A stretch of 18,053 nt of DNA from an uncultured Collinsella sp. (GTDB lineage: Bacteria > Actinomycetota > Coriobacteriia > Coriobacteriales > Coriobacteriaceae), in contig CAUGNQ010000042.1 of NCBI GenBank assembly GCA_959600835.1, forward strand, positions 1-18,053. Reading direction: 5' to 3'. The notes under the pieces are model-generated. The model ran no database searches. It was not told the DNA's origin and saw only the letters and a program-made list of their open reading frames with translations. A program made the translations under genes and the position numbers. This document shows, piece after piece, positions 8,667-14,669 of this stretch (position 1 is its first letter; each line of letters opens with the position of its first letter).

Positions 8667-9444
8667 CGCGCTGCTTGAGCGCTTGGCGGCTCCGCCTGTG
8701 CGTACCACGCAGGAGCGTTACCGCCACGAGCTCAAATATCTCATTAACGAGGGCGAGCACTCCGCGCTTGCCTGTCGCATGGCGCCGGTTTTTAAACTGG
8801 ACAAGCATGCGCGGGCGGGTGGTTACACCATTCGCAGCCTGTATTTTGACGACTACTGCAACTCGGCCTACGAGGAAAAAGACGCCGGTATTCTCATGCG
8901 CAAAAAGTATCGCGTGCGCATCTATAACGGCAGCGACAAGGTGATTAAGCTCGAGCGCAAAAAGAAGTTCGGCAGCTGGATCTACAAGGAGGACGCGCCG
9001 CTCACGCGCGGCGAGTTTGAGCAGATTCTGGCCGGCGACTACGACTTTTTGCTGAGGAGCCCCTATCCGCTCTGCCGCGAGTTCTACATCGAGTGCATCT
9101 GCAACATGATGCGCCCGCGGACCATCGTGGACTACGAGCGCGAGCCGTGGGTGATGGATGAGGGCACCGTGCGCATTACGTTTGACATGAACGTGCGTGC
9201 CGCGGTGGGAAGCTTCGATATCTTTGACGCGACGCTGCCCGCGCTGCCGGTCCTGGAGCCCGGCAAGCTGGTGATGGAGGTCAAGTTTACGGAGTTTTGC
9301 CCGCAGCTGGTGCGCGATATGGTGCCGCCGGGCGCAGCCGAGCTTACGGCGGTCTCCAAGTACTGCCTGTGCTACGACAAGACCGCCTACCTTCGCGGAT
9401 TTAACTACTGGGAATCGGATTTTGGGAACCGAGGGGATATTTAG
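8653..9444 (+). CDS. VTC-domain protein (polyphosphate polymerase-like)
   Basis: Soluble cytoplasmic protein of 263 aa made up almost wholly of a VTC domain, the tunnel-fold catalytic domain that in yeast Vtc4 makes polyphosphate from ATP. The expected basic/acidic residues are all visible: ELKY (K28), RVR (R87, R89), KLERKKK (99-105), YKED (K112), RPRTIVDYERE (154-164), VRITFD (R174), MEVKF (E209, K211) and SKY (K236). It therefore looks catalytically competent, though bacterial VTC proteins beside DUF4956 and CotH genes have no settled function known to me. There is no membrane helix or signal peptide. The ATG at 8653 is preceded by GGAGG (8642-8646) inside the CotH gene, which it overlaps by 14 bases. 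DUF4956 follows after three bases. Confidence 0.88.
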   Translation: MRRASALLERLAAPPVRTTQERYRHELKYLINEGEHSALACRMAPVFKLDKHARAGGYTIRSLYFDDYCNSAYEEKDAGILMRKKYRVRIYNGSDKVIKLERKKKFGSWIYKEDAPLTRGEFEQILAGDYDFLLRSPYPLCREFYIECICNMMRPRTIVDYEREPWVMDEGTVRITFDMNVRAAVGSFDIFDATLPALPVLEPGKLVMEVKFTEFCPQLVRDMVPPGAAELTAVSKYCLCYDKTAYLRGFNYWESDFGNRGDI

Positions 9445-9447
9445 ACC

Positions 9448-10113
9448 ATGAGCACCAGGGACTTTTTTAAGAACTCCGTTTTGGAGGCGTTTGGCCAGGT
9501 CGACCCTGCCAAGATCGGCCTTTCGCTGCTCGTGGCGCTCGCCATGGGCATCCTGATCTATTACGTGTACAAGCGCTTTTTTACCGGCGTGGTGTATTCG
9601 CGCAGCTTTGCCGTGACGCTCGTGGGCATGTGCGTGCTCACCTGCATGGTCACGCTCGCGATCTCGACGAACGTGGTCATCTCGCTCGGTATGGTCGGTG
9701 CTCTGTCTATTGTCCGCTATCGTACGGCGGTCAAGGACCCGCTCGACCTGCTGTATCTGTTTTGGGCTATTACCACGGGCATTACGGCCGGCGCCGGCAT
9801 GTATGCGCTCGTGGGGCTCACGGCGGTGGTGATCGTGGTGATGATCGCCGGCTTTGCGAGCCACCAGGACAAGTCGCGCGTGTACATGATGGTCATTCAC
9901 TACACGGGCCAGACCACCGGCGACGATATCGTGCGTGCATTTGGGCGCACCAAGTTCACCGTTAAGTCCAAGACTATGCGCGGCGACAAAGTCGAGATGG
10001 CCGTGGAGGTATTCTCGGACGGCGTGGACATGCCCTATGCCGACGCGATTCGCACGCTCGATGGCGTTGAGGACCTGACCCTCATCCAGTACAACGGCGA
10101 GTATCATGGATAA
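9448..10113 (+). CDS. DUF4956 membrane protein
   Basis: Membrane protein of 221 aa, DUF4956 type. Four or so hydrophobic helices lie between residues 20 and 135 (for example LSLLVALAMGILIYYVYKRFF). The family-typical segment VVISLGMVGALSIVRYRTAVKDPLDLLYLFWAI falls at roughly residues 75-107. A soluble, mixed alpha/beta C-terminal domain (about 145-221) follows, probably cytoplasmic. Genes of this family commonly stand beside VTC-domain genes, so the two may form a polymerase/membrane pair; that role is inference. The start is ATG at 9448, three bases after the VTC stop, with GAGGGG at 9431-9436. It is the last gene of the operon; a hairpin starts seven bases after its stop. Confidence 0.85.
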   Translation: MSTRDFFKNSVLEAFGQVDPAKIGLSLLVALAMGILIYYVYKRFFTGVVYSRSFAVTLVGMCVLTCMVTLAISTNVVISLGMVGALSIVRYRTAVKDPLDLLYLFWAITTGITAGAGMYALVGLTAVVIVVMIAGFASHQDKSRVYMMVIHYTGQTTGDDIVRAFGRTKFTVKSKTMRGDKVEMAVEVFSDGVDMPYADAIRTLDGVEDLTLIQYNGEYHG

Positions 10114-10119
10114 CTATGT

Positions 10120-10143
10120 TCCGGTGTTCTAACGAACGCCGGA
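10120..10143 (+). terminator. Hairpin after the pel operon, no T-run
   Basis: TCCGGTGTTC and GAACGCCGGA pair over ten positions (one G-U) around the loop TAAC, starting seven bases after the DUF4956 stop. The following bases are CCGCTCGAC, without a T-run, so this is either a weak or factor-assisted terminator or an mRNA 3'-end stabiliser. Position argues for an operon end. Confidence 0.5.
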
Positions 10144-10190
10144 CCGCTCGACGCTGCGCGGGCATCTGCCGGGCGATCTGCCGCTCAAAC

Positions 10191-10224
10191 CGTCGCTCGC
10201 GTACATGAAGTACGCTTCGCTCCT
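10191..10224. repeat. Short palindromic extragenic element
   Basis: GCGTAC-ATGAA-GTACGC (10199-10215) is a perfect six-bp hairpin flanked by GCTCGC and TTCGCTCC. The minus-strand layout (CGAAG, stem, TTCAT loop, stem, GCGAGC) resembles that of the hairpin at 18008-18032. It lies in the 258-base spacer between the DUF4956 and LacI genes, which shows no convincing gene. A frame open over about 43 codons (10134-10264) has no start, no ribosome binding site and no recognisable family. I infer a REP-like repeat, not a coding remnant. Confidence 0.35.
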
Positions 10225-10310
10225 CTTTCGCGGCACCTCGCCACGGCAGCTGCCCGCTCGCTGACGTTTGCTCGACCAGGATGGGCATATTTGGTTCGGT
10301 TTAAATTGAT

Positions 10311-10339
10311 TTATTATGCCGACTTGGGCTGGGTATGAT
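10311..10339 (+). promoter_or_regulatory. Probable promoter of the LacI-family regulator
   Basis: TATGAT at 10334-10339 is a good -10 box; 17 bases upstream the weak TTATTA (10311-10316) could serve as -35. The operator-like dyad begins three bases after the -10 box, placing it over the predicted transcription start and suggesting autorepression. Confidence 0.45.
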
Positions 10340-10341
10340 GG

Positions 10342-10355
10342 TGCAAACGATTGCA
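10342..10355 (+). promoter_or_regulatory. LacI-family operator at the regulator's own promoter
   Basis: TGCAAACGATTGCA is a near-perfect 14-bp dyad (only the two bases flanking the central CG break symmetry). It shares the core AAACGATT with the two operators before the PTS gene. It overlaps the possible TTG start at 10351, which argues that translation begins further downstream. Confidence 0.65.
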
Positions 10356-10360
10356 AGATA

Positions 10361-10366
10361 AAGGGG
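10361..10366 (+). promoter_or_regulatory. Ribosome binding site deciding the regulator's start
   Basis: AAGGGG lies five bases before GTG at 10372. This supports GTG 10372 over the in-frame TTG 10351 and GTG 10366 (no site in front) and over ATG 10381 (too far). Confidence 0.55.
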
Positions 10367-10371
10367 TGCTC

Positions 10372-11352
10372 GTGGTAAAGATGAAAGATGTGGCCGAGCT
10401 AGCGGGCGTTTCGAGCGCCGCCGTCTCGCGCTACCTCAACGGTGGATATATCTCGGCGGACAAGGCCGAGCGCATTAAGCAGGCGATTGAGCTGACCGGA
10501 TACGTGCGGTCCAACCAGGCCCGCGCGCTGCGCACCGGCTCCACCAAGCTCATCGGCGTCATCGTGCCCAAGATCAACTCGGAATCCGTGAGCCGCATTA
10601 CTGCGGGTATCGGTCAGGTGCTCGGTCGCCGCGGGTACCAGATGCTGCTCGCGAATACTGACAACGTGGCCGAGCGCGAGCTCGAGTATCTCGACTTGTT
10701 CCAGAACCACCCGGTCGATGGCATCGTGCTCGTGGCAACCATGATTACCGATGAGCACCGTGCGGCCATTGCGTCTTGCCGTGTACCCATTGTGCTGATC
10801 GGCCAAAACGTCGAGGGCGCGGCTTGCGTCTACCATGACGATTACGAGGCTGCCTTTGAGCTGGGCCAGGCGCTTGCGACGCATGTTGAGGGCAAGATTG
10901 CCTATATCGGTGTTACCGAGGAAGACCGTGCCGCCGGTTACGACCGTCGTCGTGGTTTTGAAGCTGGTCTGGGCGCCGCGGGCGTTGTGCTCGATCCCGA
11001 TTTGATTCGCTGCGGGTCCTTTACCCTCGATTCCGGCTATCGTGCGTCGCGCGAGCTGCTGGGCGAAGTGCCGGATGTTTCGTTTATCGCGTGCGCGACC
11101 GACACTATGGCGGCCGGCGCCCTGCGCGCTCTTGACGAGGCGCGCGGCATGGGCGAGGGCGTGCGTCGCGTGAGCGGTTTTGGCGACAACGCATTTTTGC
11201 GCGCGCTGACGGGCGGCATTCCCACCGTGCATTACGGTTACCTGACCAGTGGCGTCGAGGCGACCAATATGTTGCTCAACACGCTCGATGGCGTGGAGGG
11301 GGAGAGCGGCCTCAAGACGCTCAAGCTCGGACATCAGCTGATGAATGTCTAG
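10372..11352 (+). CDS. scrR: LacI-family transcriptional regulator of sucrose genes
   Basis: Repressor of 326 aa that probably controls the adjacent sucrose permease gene and itself. Residues 6-25 form the LacI helix-turn-helix (DVAELAGVSSAAVSRYLNGG), followed by the hinge (NQARALRTGSTKLIGVIVP). A periplasmic-binding-like effector domain follows, with patterns such as PVDGIVLVATMI, GQALATHVEGKIAYIG, DRRRGFEAGL and FIACATDTMAAGALRAL. The start at GTG 10372 is chosen because of the ribosome binding site and because upstream in-frame starts overlap the operator. Three 14-bp dyads with an AAACGATT core (one at its own promoter, two before the PTS gene) are the probable binding sites. The effector is unknown from sequence; sucrose-6-phosphate or a fructose phosphate would fit the neighbours. 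The symbol is by context. Confidence 0.85.
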   Translation: MVKMKDVAELAGVSSAAVSRYLNGGYISADKAERIKQAIELTGYVRSNQARALRTGSTKLIGVIVPKINSESVSRITAGIGQVLGRRGYQMLLANTDNVAERELEYLDLFQNHPVDGIVLVATMITDEHRAAIASCRVPIVLIGQNVEGAACVYHDDYEAAFELGQALATHVEGKIAYIGVTEEDRAAGYDRRRGFEAGLGAAGVVLDPDLIRCGSFTLDSGYRASRELLGEVPDVSFIACATDTMAAGALRALDEARGMGEGVRRVSGFGDNAFLRALTGGIPTVHYGYLTSGVEATNMLLNTLDGVEGESGLKTLKLGHQLMNV

Positions 11353-11438
11353 GCTTTGGGCATGTCTGCCGGCCTTTGATTCCCTGTTTTTGGCTCAAAA
11401 CCACCTTTCACCGTCAAATATCTACCGTTTACCGCTAA

Positions 11439-11452
11439 TGAAAACGATTACA
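11439..11452 (+). promoter_or_regulatory. LacI-family operator O1 before the sucrose PTS gene
   Basis: TGAAAACGATTACA is the first of two identical 14-bp sites whose centres are 26 bp apart, flanking a TATATATAAC box. It also fits the general cre pattern TGNAANCGNWNNCA, so a CcpA-like regulator could bind instead. The repeat of the core beside the LacI gene favours the local regulator. Confidence 0.68.
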
Positions 11453-11454
11453 GC

Positions 11455-11464
11455 TATATATAAC
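11455..11464 (+). promoter_or_regulatory. Probable -10 region of the sucrose PTS gene
   Basis: TATATATAAC lies between the two operators in an otherwise GC-rich stretch and offers TATATA or TATAAC as -10. No convincing -35 is seen at the right distance (TTTACC at 11428-11433 is 21 bp from TATATA). Repressor bound at either flanking site would cover it. Confidence 0.5.
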
Positions 11465-11478
11465 TGAAAACGATTACA
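11465..11478 (+). promoter_or_regulatory. LacI-family operator O2 before the sucrose PTS gene
   Basis: Second exact copy of TGAAAACGATTACA, 56 bases before the ATG of the PTS gene and just downstream of the TATATATAAC box, therefore near the predicted transcription start. Confidence 0.68.
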
Positions 11479-11518
11479 GTGTAAGTGTCAAAGATGGCCG
11501 GGTGCAGATGCGCCCGTT

Positions 11519-11530
11519 GGAGGAAAGGGA
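11519..11530 (+). promoter_or_regulatory. Ribosome binding site deciding the PTS gene start
   Basis: GGAGGAAAGGGA precedes ATG 11535. The in-frame GTG at 11502 has no such site, would add 11 residues ahead of the EIIB domain, and is rejected. Confidence 0.6.
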
Positions 11531-11534
11531 AGTC

Positions 11535-12935
11535 ATGGACTACCGCAAATCAGCCCAAGAGGTGCTCGACAACGTCGGTGGCGCCGACAACGTTGTTTCG
11601 GCCGCACACTGCGCCACGCGTCTGCGCCTGGTGATTGCCGATAACGCCAAGGTTGACAAGGAGGCCATCGAGAATATCGACGGCGCCAAGGGCGTCTTTG
11701 AGGCCCAAGGCCAGCTCCAGATTATTTTTGGCACTGGCACCGTCAACAAGGTCTACGAAGAGTTCATCGCGCTTAGCGGCGTCGAGGCTGCCACCAAAGC
11801 CGAGGTTAAGGAGGCCGCGGCACAGCAGCAGAACATCTTTATGCGTGCCATTAAGGTGCTCGGCGACGTTTTTGTCCCCATCATCCCCGCCATCGTGGCT
11901 TCGGGCCTGCTGCTGGGAATCATGAGCGCGCTCAACTTTATGGCCTCCAACGGTTTTATCGCGCTCGACACCAATAACTTTATCTACAAGATCGCCGACC
12001 TGGTCTCGGGCACGTCCTTTGGCATTCTGCAGATCCTGATCGGCTACTCCGCGGCTAAGGCCTTTGGCGCTAACCCGTATTTGGGCGCCGTCGTCGGAGG
12101 TGCGTTCATCAACTCCTCGCTGCAGAGCGCCTACACGGTTGCCTCCGAGGGCGTGCAGACCATGGTCACCGTCATTCCCGGCGTGTACGGCTTTGAGTGG
12201 GTCGGTTATCAGGGCCACGTTATCCCCATCGTTATCGCCTGCGCCATACTCGCCTTCCTCGAGAAGCGTCTCCACAAGGTTGTCCCCGAGATGTTCGACC
12301 TCTTTGTGACCCCGCTCGTCTCGGTGTTCGTTACCGTGCTCGTGACCTTCGTTGCCGTCGGTCCCATCTTCGTGTGGGCCGAGAACGCCATCCTCGGTCT
12401 GATTCAGGCCCTGCTCACCCTGCCCTTTGGTATCGGTTCCTTTATCGTCGGCCTGTTCTATGCCCCCACGGTCGTTACCGGTATCCACCAGATGTACACC
12501 GCCATCGACCTGGGTCAGCTCGCCCAGTACGGCGTAACCTATTGGCTGCCCATCGCCAGTGCCGCTAACATCGCCCAGGGTGGTGCCGCACTCGCCGTTG
12601 CCTTTAAGACCCGCGATGCCAAGATCAAGGGCCTGGCGCTTCCTTCGGCCCTGTCCGCCTTCATGGGTATTACCGAGCCTGCCATCTTTGGTGTGAACCT
12701 GCGCTTCTTTAAGCCCTTCATCGCCGGCTGCATCGGCGGTGGTTGCGGTGCCCTGGTCTGCGCGCTTACTTCGCTGGCTGCCTCCGGCACGGGCGTTACC
12801 GGTATCTTCGGTATCCTGCTGTGCCTGGCCCAGCCCGTGCAGTATGCGATCATGTTTGCGGTTGCCGCGCTGGTTTCCTTTGCCGTCTCGTTTGTCCTGT
12901 ACAAGGATGAGCCCAAGGCTTCCGAGCAGGCGTAA
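11535..12935 (+). CDS. scrA: Sucrose-type PTS permease EIIBC
   Basis: Phosphotransferase-system permease of 466 aa that imports and phosphorylates a sugar, most likely sucrose given the GH32 gene downstream. The N-terminal EIIB domain (about residues 1-85) has the phosphorylation site C26 in AAHCATRLRL and the GTGTVNKVYEEF end. The EIIC domain (about 105-460) has some ten hydrophobic helices and the conserved GITEPAIFGV motif (378-387). There is no EIIA domain, so it must borrow a glucose-type EIIA encoded elsewhere. Length and layout match the sucrose EIIBC subfamily; a trehalose or beta-glucoside permease is the alternative. The ribosome binding site places the start at ATG 11535. Codons are strongly C-ending (ATC, GTC, CTC), unlike the pel genes, which suggests high expression. 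Two operator copies precede it. Confidence 0.88.
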   Translation: MDYRKSAQEVLDNVGGADNVVSAAHCATRLRLVIADNAKVDKEAIENIDGAKGVFEAQGQLQIIFGTGTVNKVYEEFIALSGVEAATKAEVKEAAAQQQNIFMRAIKVLGDVFVPIIPAIVASGLLLGIMSALNFMASNGFIALDTNNFIYKIADLVSGTSFGILQILIGYSAAKAFGANPYLGAVVGGAFINSSLQSAYTVASEGVQTMVTVIPGVYGFEWVGYQGHVIPIVIACAILAFLEKRLHKVVPEMFDLFVTPLVSVFVTVLVTFVAVGPIFVWAENAILGLIQALLTLPFGIGSFIVGLFYAPTVVTGIHQMYTAIDLGQLAQYGVTYWLPIASAANIAQGGAALAVAFKTRDAKIKGLALPSALSAFMGITEPAIFGVNLRFFKPFIAGCIGGGCGALVCALTSLAASGTGVTGIFGILLCLAQPVQYAIMFAVAALVSFAVSFVLYKDEPKASEQA

Positions 12936-12955
12936 GAGCTTTTGATTGAGGGGAT

Positions 12956-12984
12956 GCCCGCGGGTTGTATGCTCGCGGGCGTTT
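12956..12984 (+). terminator. Weak terminator-like hairpin after the PTS gene
   Basis: GCCCGCG (12956-12962) pairs with CGCGGGC (12974-12980) around an 11-base loop and is followed by only GTTT. It may partly end the permease transcript and set the ratio to the hydrolase gene, whose own promoter I cannot identify in the remaining 60 bases. Confidence 0.45.
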
Positions 12985-13042
12985 CCCGTATCCGGTGCCG
13001 ATCTCTGGTGCCTTGTTACTTTCGATCCGTTAGGACTTTGAT

Positions 13043-14575
13043 ATGTCTAATGCACTTGGTCGCGACCTTGCAAAGTTGGTTGCCGCGGTTGATGCTGCCG
13101 CCTCTGAGTGTGGTCATGGCGCGTATGGCCAACACTTCCATATTATGCCGCCGGCGGGTTGGCTCAACGACCCCAACGGTCTTTGCCAAGCGGGCGGCGT
13201 GTTCCACGCTTATTTTCAATATGCGCCCTTTGATGTCGAGGGTGGCGTTAAGGTCTGGGGCCATGCGACGAGTCGCGACCTTATGACGTGGGATTACGTT
13301 GGCGCCCCGCTGCTGCCCGACGAGTCGTTCGATTGTCACGGTGTGTATTCGGGCTCCGCGCTTGCCGAAGACGGTCGCATTCGCGTACTTTATACGGGCA
13401 ACGTTAAGCTTTCCGATGCGGACGGCACGTACGATTACGTCAATACCGGTCGACGAGCCGATACCGTCTATGTGGAGAGCACCGACGGCCAGGCGTTCGG
13501 CGCCAAGCGTGTGGTGCTGACTTCCGAGGATTATCCCGAGGATTTGACCTGCCATGTGCGCGACCCCAAGGTGTGGCGTGACGTGGACGGGCGTTATCAC
13601 ATGGTGCTGGGCGCGCGTCGTCGCGTCGACGGTCCGCATGTCGAGAGCCGTTTTTGCGCCATGCATGGCGAGGGCGCCGGTCGCGATGTGGGCGAGATCT
13701 TGGTGTACGGCTCGGCTGACATGCTTAGTTGGGAGCTCGAGAATCGCGTGTCTACGCCCGAGCGCTTTGGCTTTATGTGGGAGTGCCCCAGCTATATCGA
13801 GCTCGATGCGAAAGGCGGTGCACCGGCGAAGTGGCTGTCCTTCTCTCCCCAAGGGCTCGAGAGCGGTCGTTGGGACCGCGGCAATGTGTATGCAGCGGGC
13901 TACATGCCCGTTACGGGTGACATTACGGCTGGCAAGGACGCTTATGATCTGGGCGAGTTCCGCCTGTGGGACGCAGGTTTTGACTTCTATGCGCCGCAGG
14001 AGTTCACGGCCGAGGACGGTCGCCATATTCTAATCGGCTGGATGGGCATGCCCGATGAGCCGACCTATGGCAACGACCCCACCGTGGCGTGCGGCTGGCA
14101 GCACTGCATGACGGTGCCGCGTGAGCTTACGGTCGGTGCTGGCGGCGTGGTACTGCAGCAGCCGGCGCGCGAGATCGAGCACCATTATGCCTCGGTGCGT
14201 GTGGGGGAGGGCTCGTTGGAGGTTGCCGGCGATACCTGCTTTGACGTTATTGTTGCCGGTGTCGACGGCGCTTTTAGTGCGACCGTTGATGGCGAGCTGA
14301 AGCTGGCGTTTGTGCCCGCCGAGGGTGAACTGCCCGCGCGCTTTGAGATGCGCTTTACCGACGAGGCCCGTACGGCGGCCGGCTGCGGTCGCGCGGTGCG
14401 TTGGGAACCGGTCGACGAGGTTCGAAACGTACGCATCGTCGGCGACGCTTCTTCGGTTGAGGTGTTTGTAAACGATGGCGCGCTCGTGTTTTCGACGCGC
14501 ATCTATCCCGAGGCCTATGGCGTGACCGTTGACGCCGTCGGCGCGAGCGTGACCTACCACGCGCTCAACATCTAG
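13043..14575 (+). CDS. scrB: GH32 sucrose-6-phosphate hydrolase
   Basis: Cytoplasmic glycoside hydrolase family 32 enzyme of 510 aa, expected to split sucrose-6-phosphate from the PTS into glucose-6-phosphate and fructose. The three GH32 signatures are present: WLNDPNG (40-46; nucleophile D43), RDPKVW (173-178; D174, transition-state stabiliser) and WECPSY (246-251; acid/base E247). A C-terminal beta-sandwich (about 370-510) ends with FVNDGALVFSTRIYPE, typical of the family. No signal peptide is seen, consistent with an intracellular phosphorylated substrate rather than a secreted levanase. The start is ATG at 13043 with AGGA at 13032-13035. It follows the permease by 107 bases and ends at a strong terminator. 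The permease context decides between sucrose-6-phosphate hydrolase and plain beta-fructosidase. Confidence 0.92.
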   Translation: MSNALGRDLAKLVAAVDAAASECGHGAYGQHFHIMPPAGWLNDPNGLCQAGGVFHAYFQYAPFDVEGGVKVWGHATSRDLMTWDYVGAPLLPDESFDCHGVYSGSALAEDGRIRVLYTGNVKLSDADGTYDYVNTGRRADTVYVESTDGQAFGAKRVVLTSEDYPEDLTCHVRDPKVWRDVDGRYHMVLGARRRVDGPHVESRFCAMHGEGAGRDVGEILVYGSADMLSWELENRVSTPERFGFMWECPSYIELDAKGGAPAKWLSFSPQGLESGRWDRGNVYAAGYMPVTGDITAGKDAYDLGEFRLWDAGFDFYAPQEFTAEDGRHILIGWMGMPDEPTYGNDPTVACGWQHCMTVPRELTVGAGGVVLQQPAREIEHHYASVRVGEGSLEVAGDTCFDVIVAGVDGAFSATVDGELKLAFVPAEGELPARFEMRFTDEARTAAGCGRAVRWEPVDEVRNVRIVGDASSVEVFVNDGALVFSTRIYPEAYGVTVDAVGASVTYHALNI

Positions 14576-14596
14576 CGATTCGCCGCATATCGGCGC

Positions 14597-14602
14597 TATA
14601 CT
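14597..14602 (+). promoter_or_regulatory. Possible -10 box upstream of the terminator
   Basis: TATACT sits between the GH32 stop and the terminator hairpin. No good -35 is visible (AGCGAT at 17 bp). If used, transcription would start near 14609 and the next gene's leader would begin with the terminator hairpin. Confidence 0.35.
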
Positions 14603-14612
14603 GCAGCCGTTG

Positions 14613-14653
14613 CCCACGATGCGGGAAACACCCGCATCGTGGGTTTTTGTTTT
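14613..14653 (+). terminator. Strong intrinsic terminator of the sucrose operon
   Basis: A perfect 13-bp stem (CCCACGATGCGGG / CCCGCATCGTGGG) with loop AAACA is followed by TTTTTGTTTT. It lies 37 bases after the GH32 stop and only 16 bases before the start of the next gene. Confidence 0.92.
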
Positions 14654-14669
14654 GAAGGGACGGTGCCGT

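Noticed and set aside
8455..10107. 550-codon open frame on the minus strand across the VTC and DUF4956 genes
   Set aside because: Same reason; the plus-strand genes have clear family motifs and coupled starts.
10107..10133. Nine-codon frame MDNYVPVF after DUF4956
   Set aside because: It overlaps the gene end, has no ribosome binding site, and its end is part of the hairpin stem.
14610..14669. Longer start for the PLP-homolog gene
   Set aside because: The added 20 codons are encoded by the terminator hairpin and its T-run; GTG 14670 has AAGGGA at a good distance.
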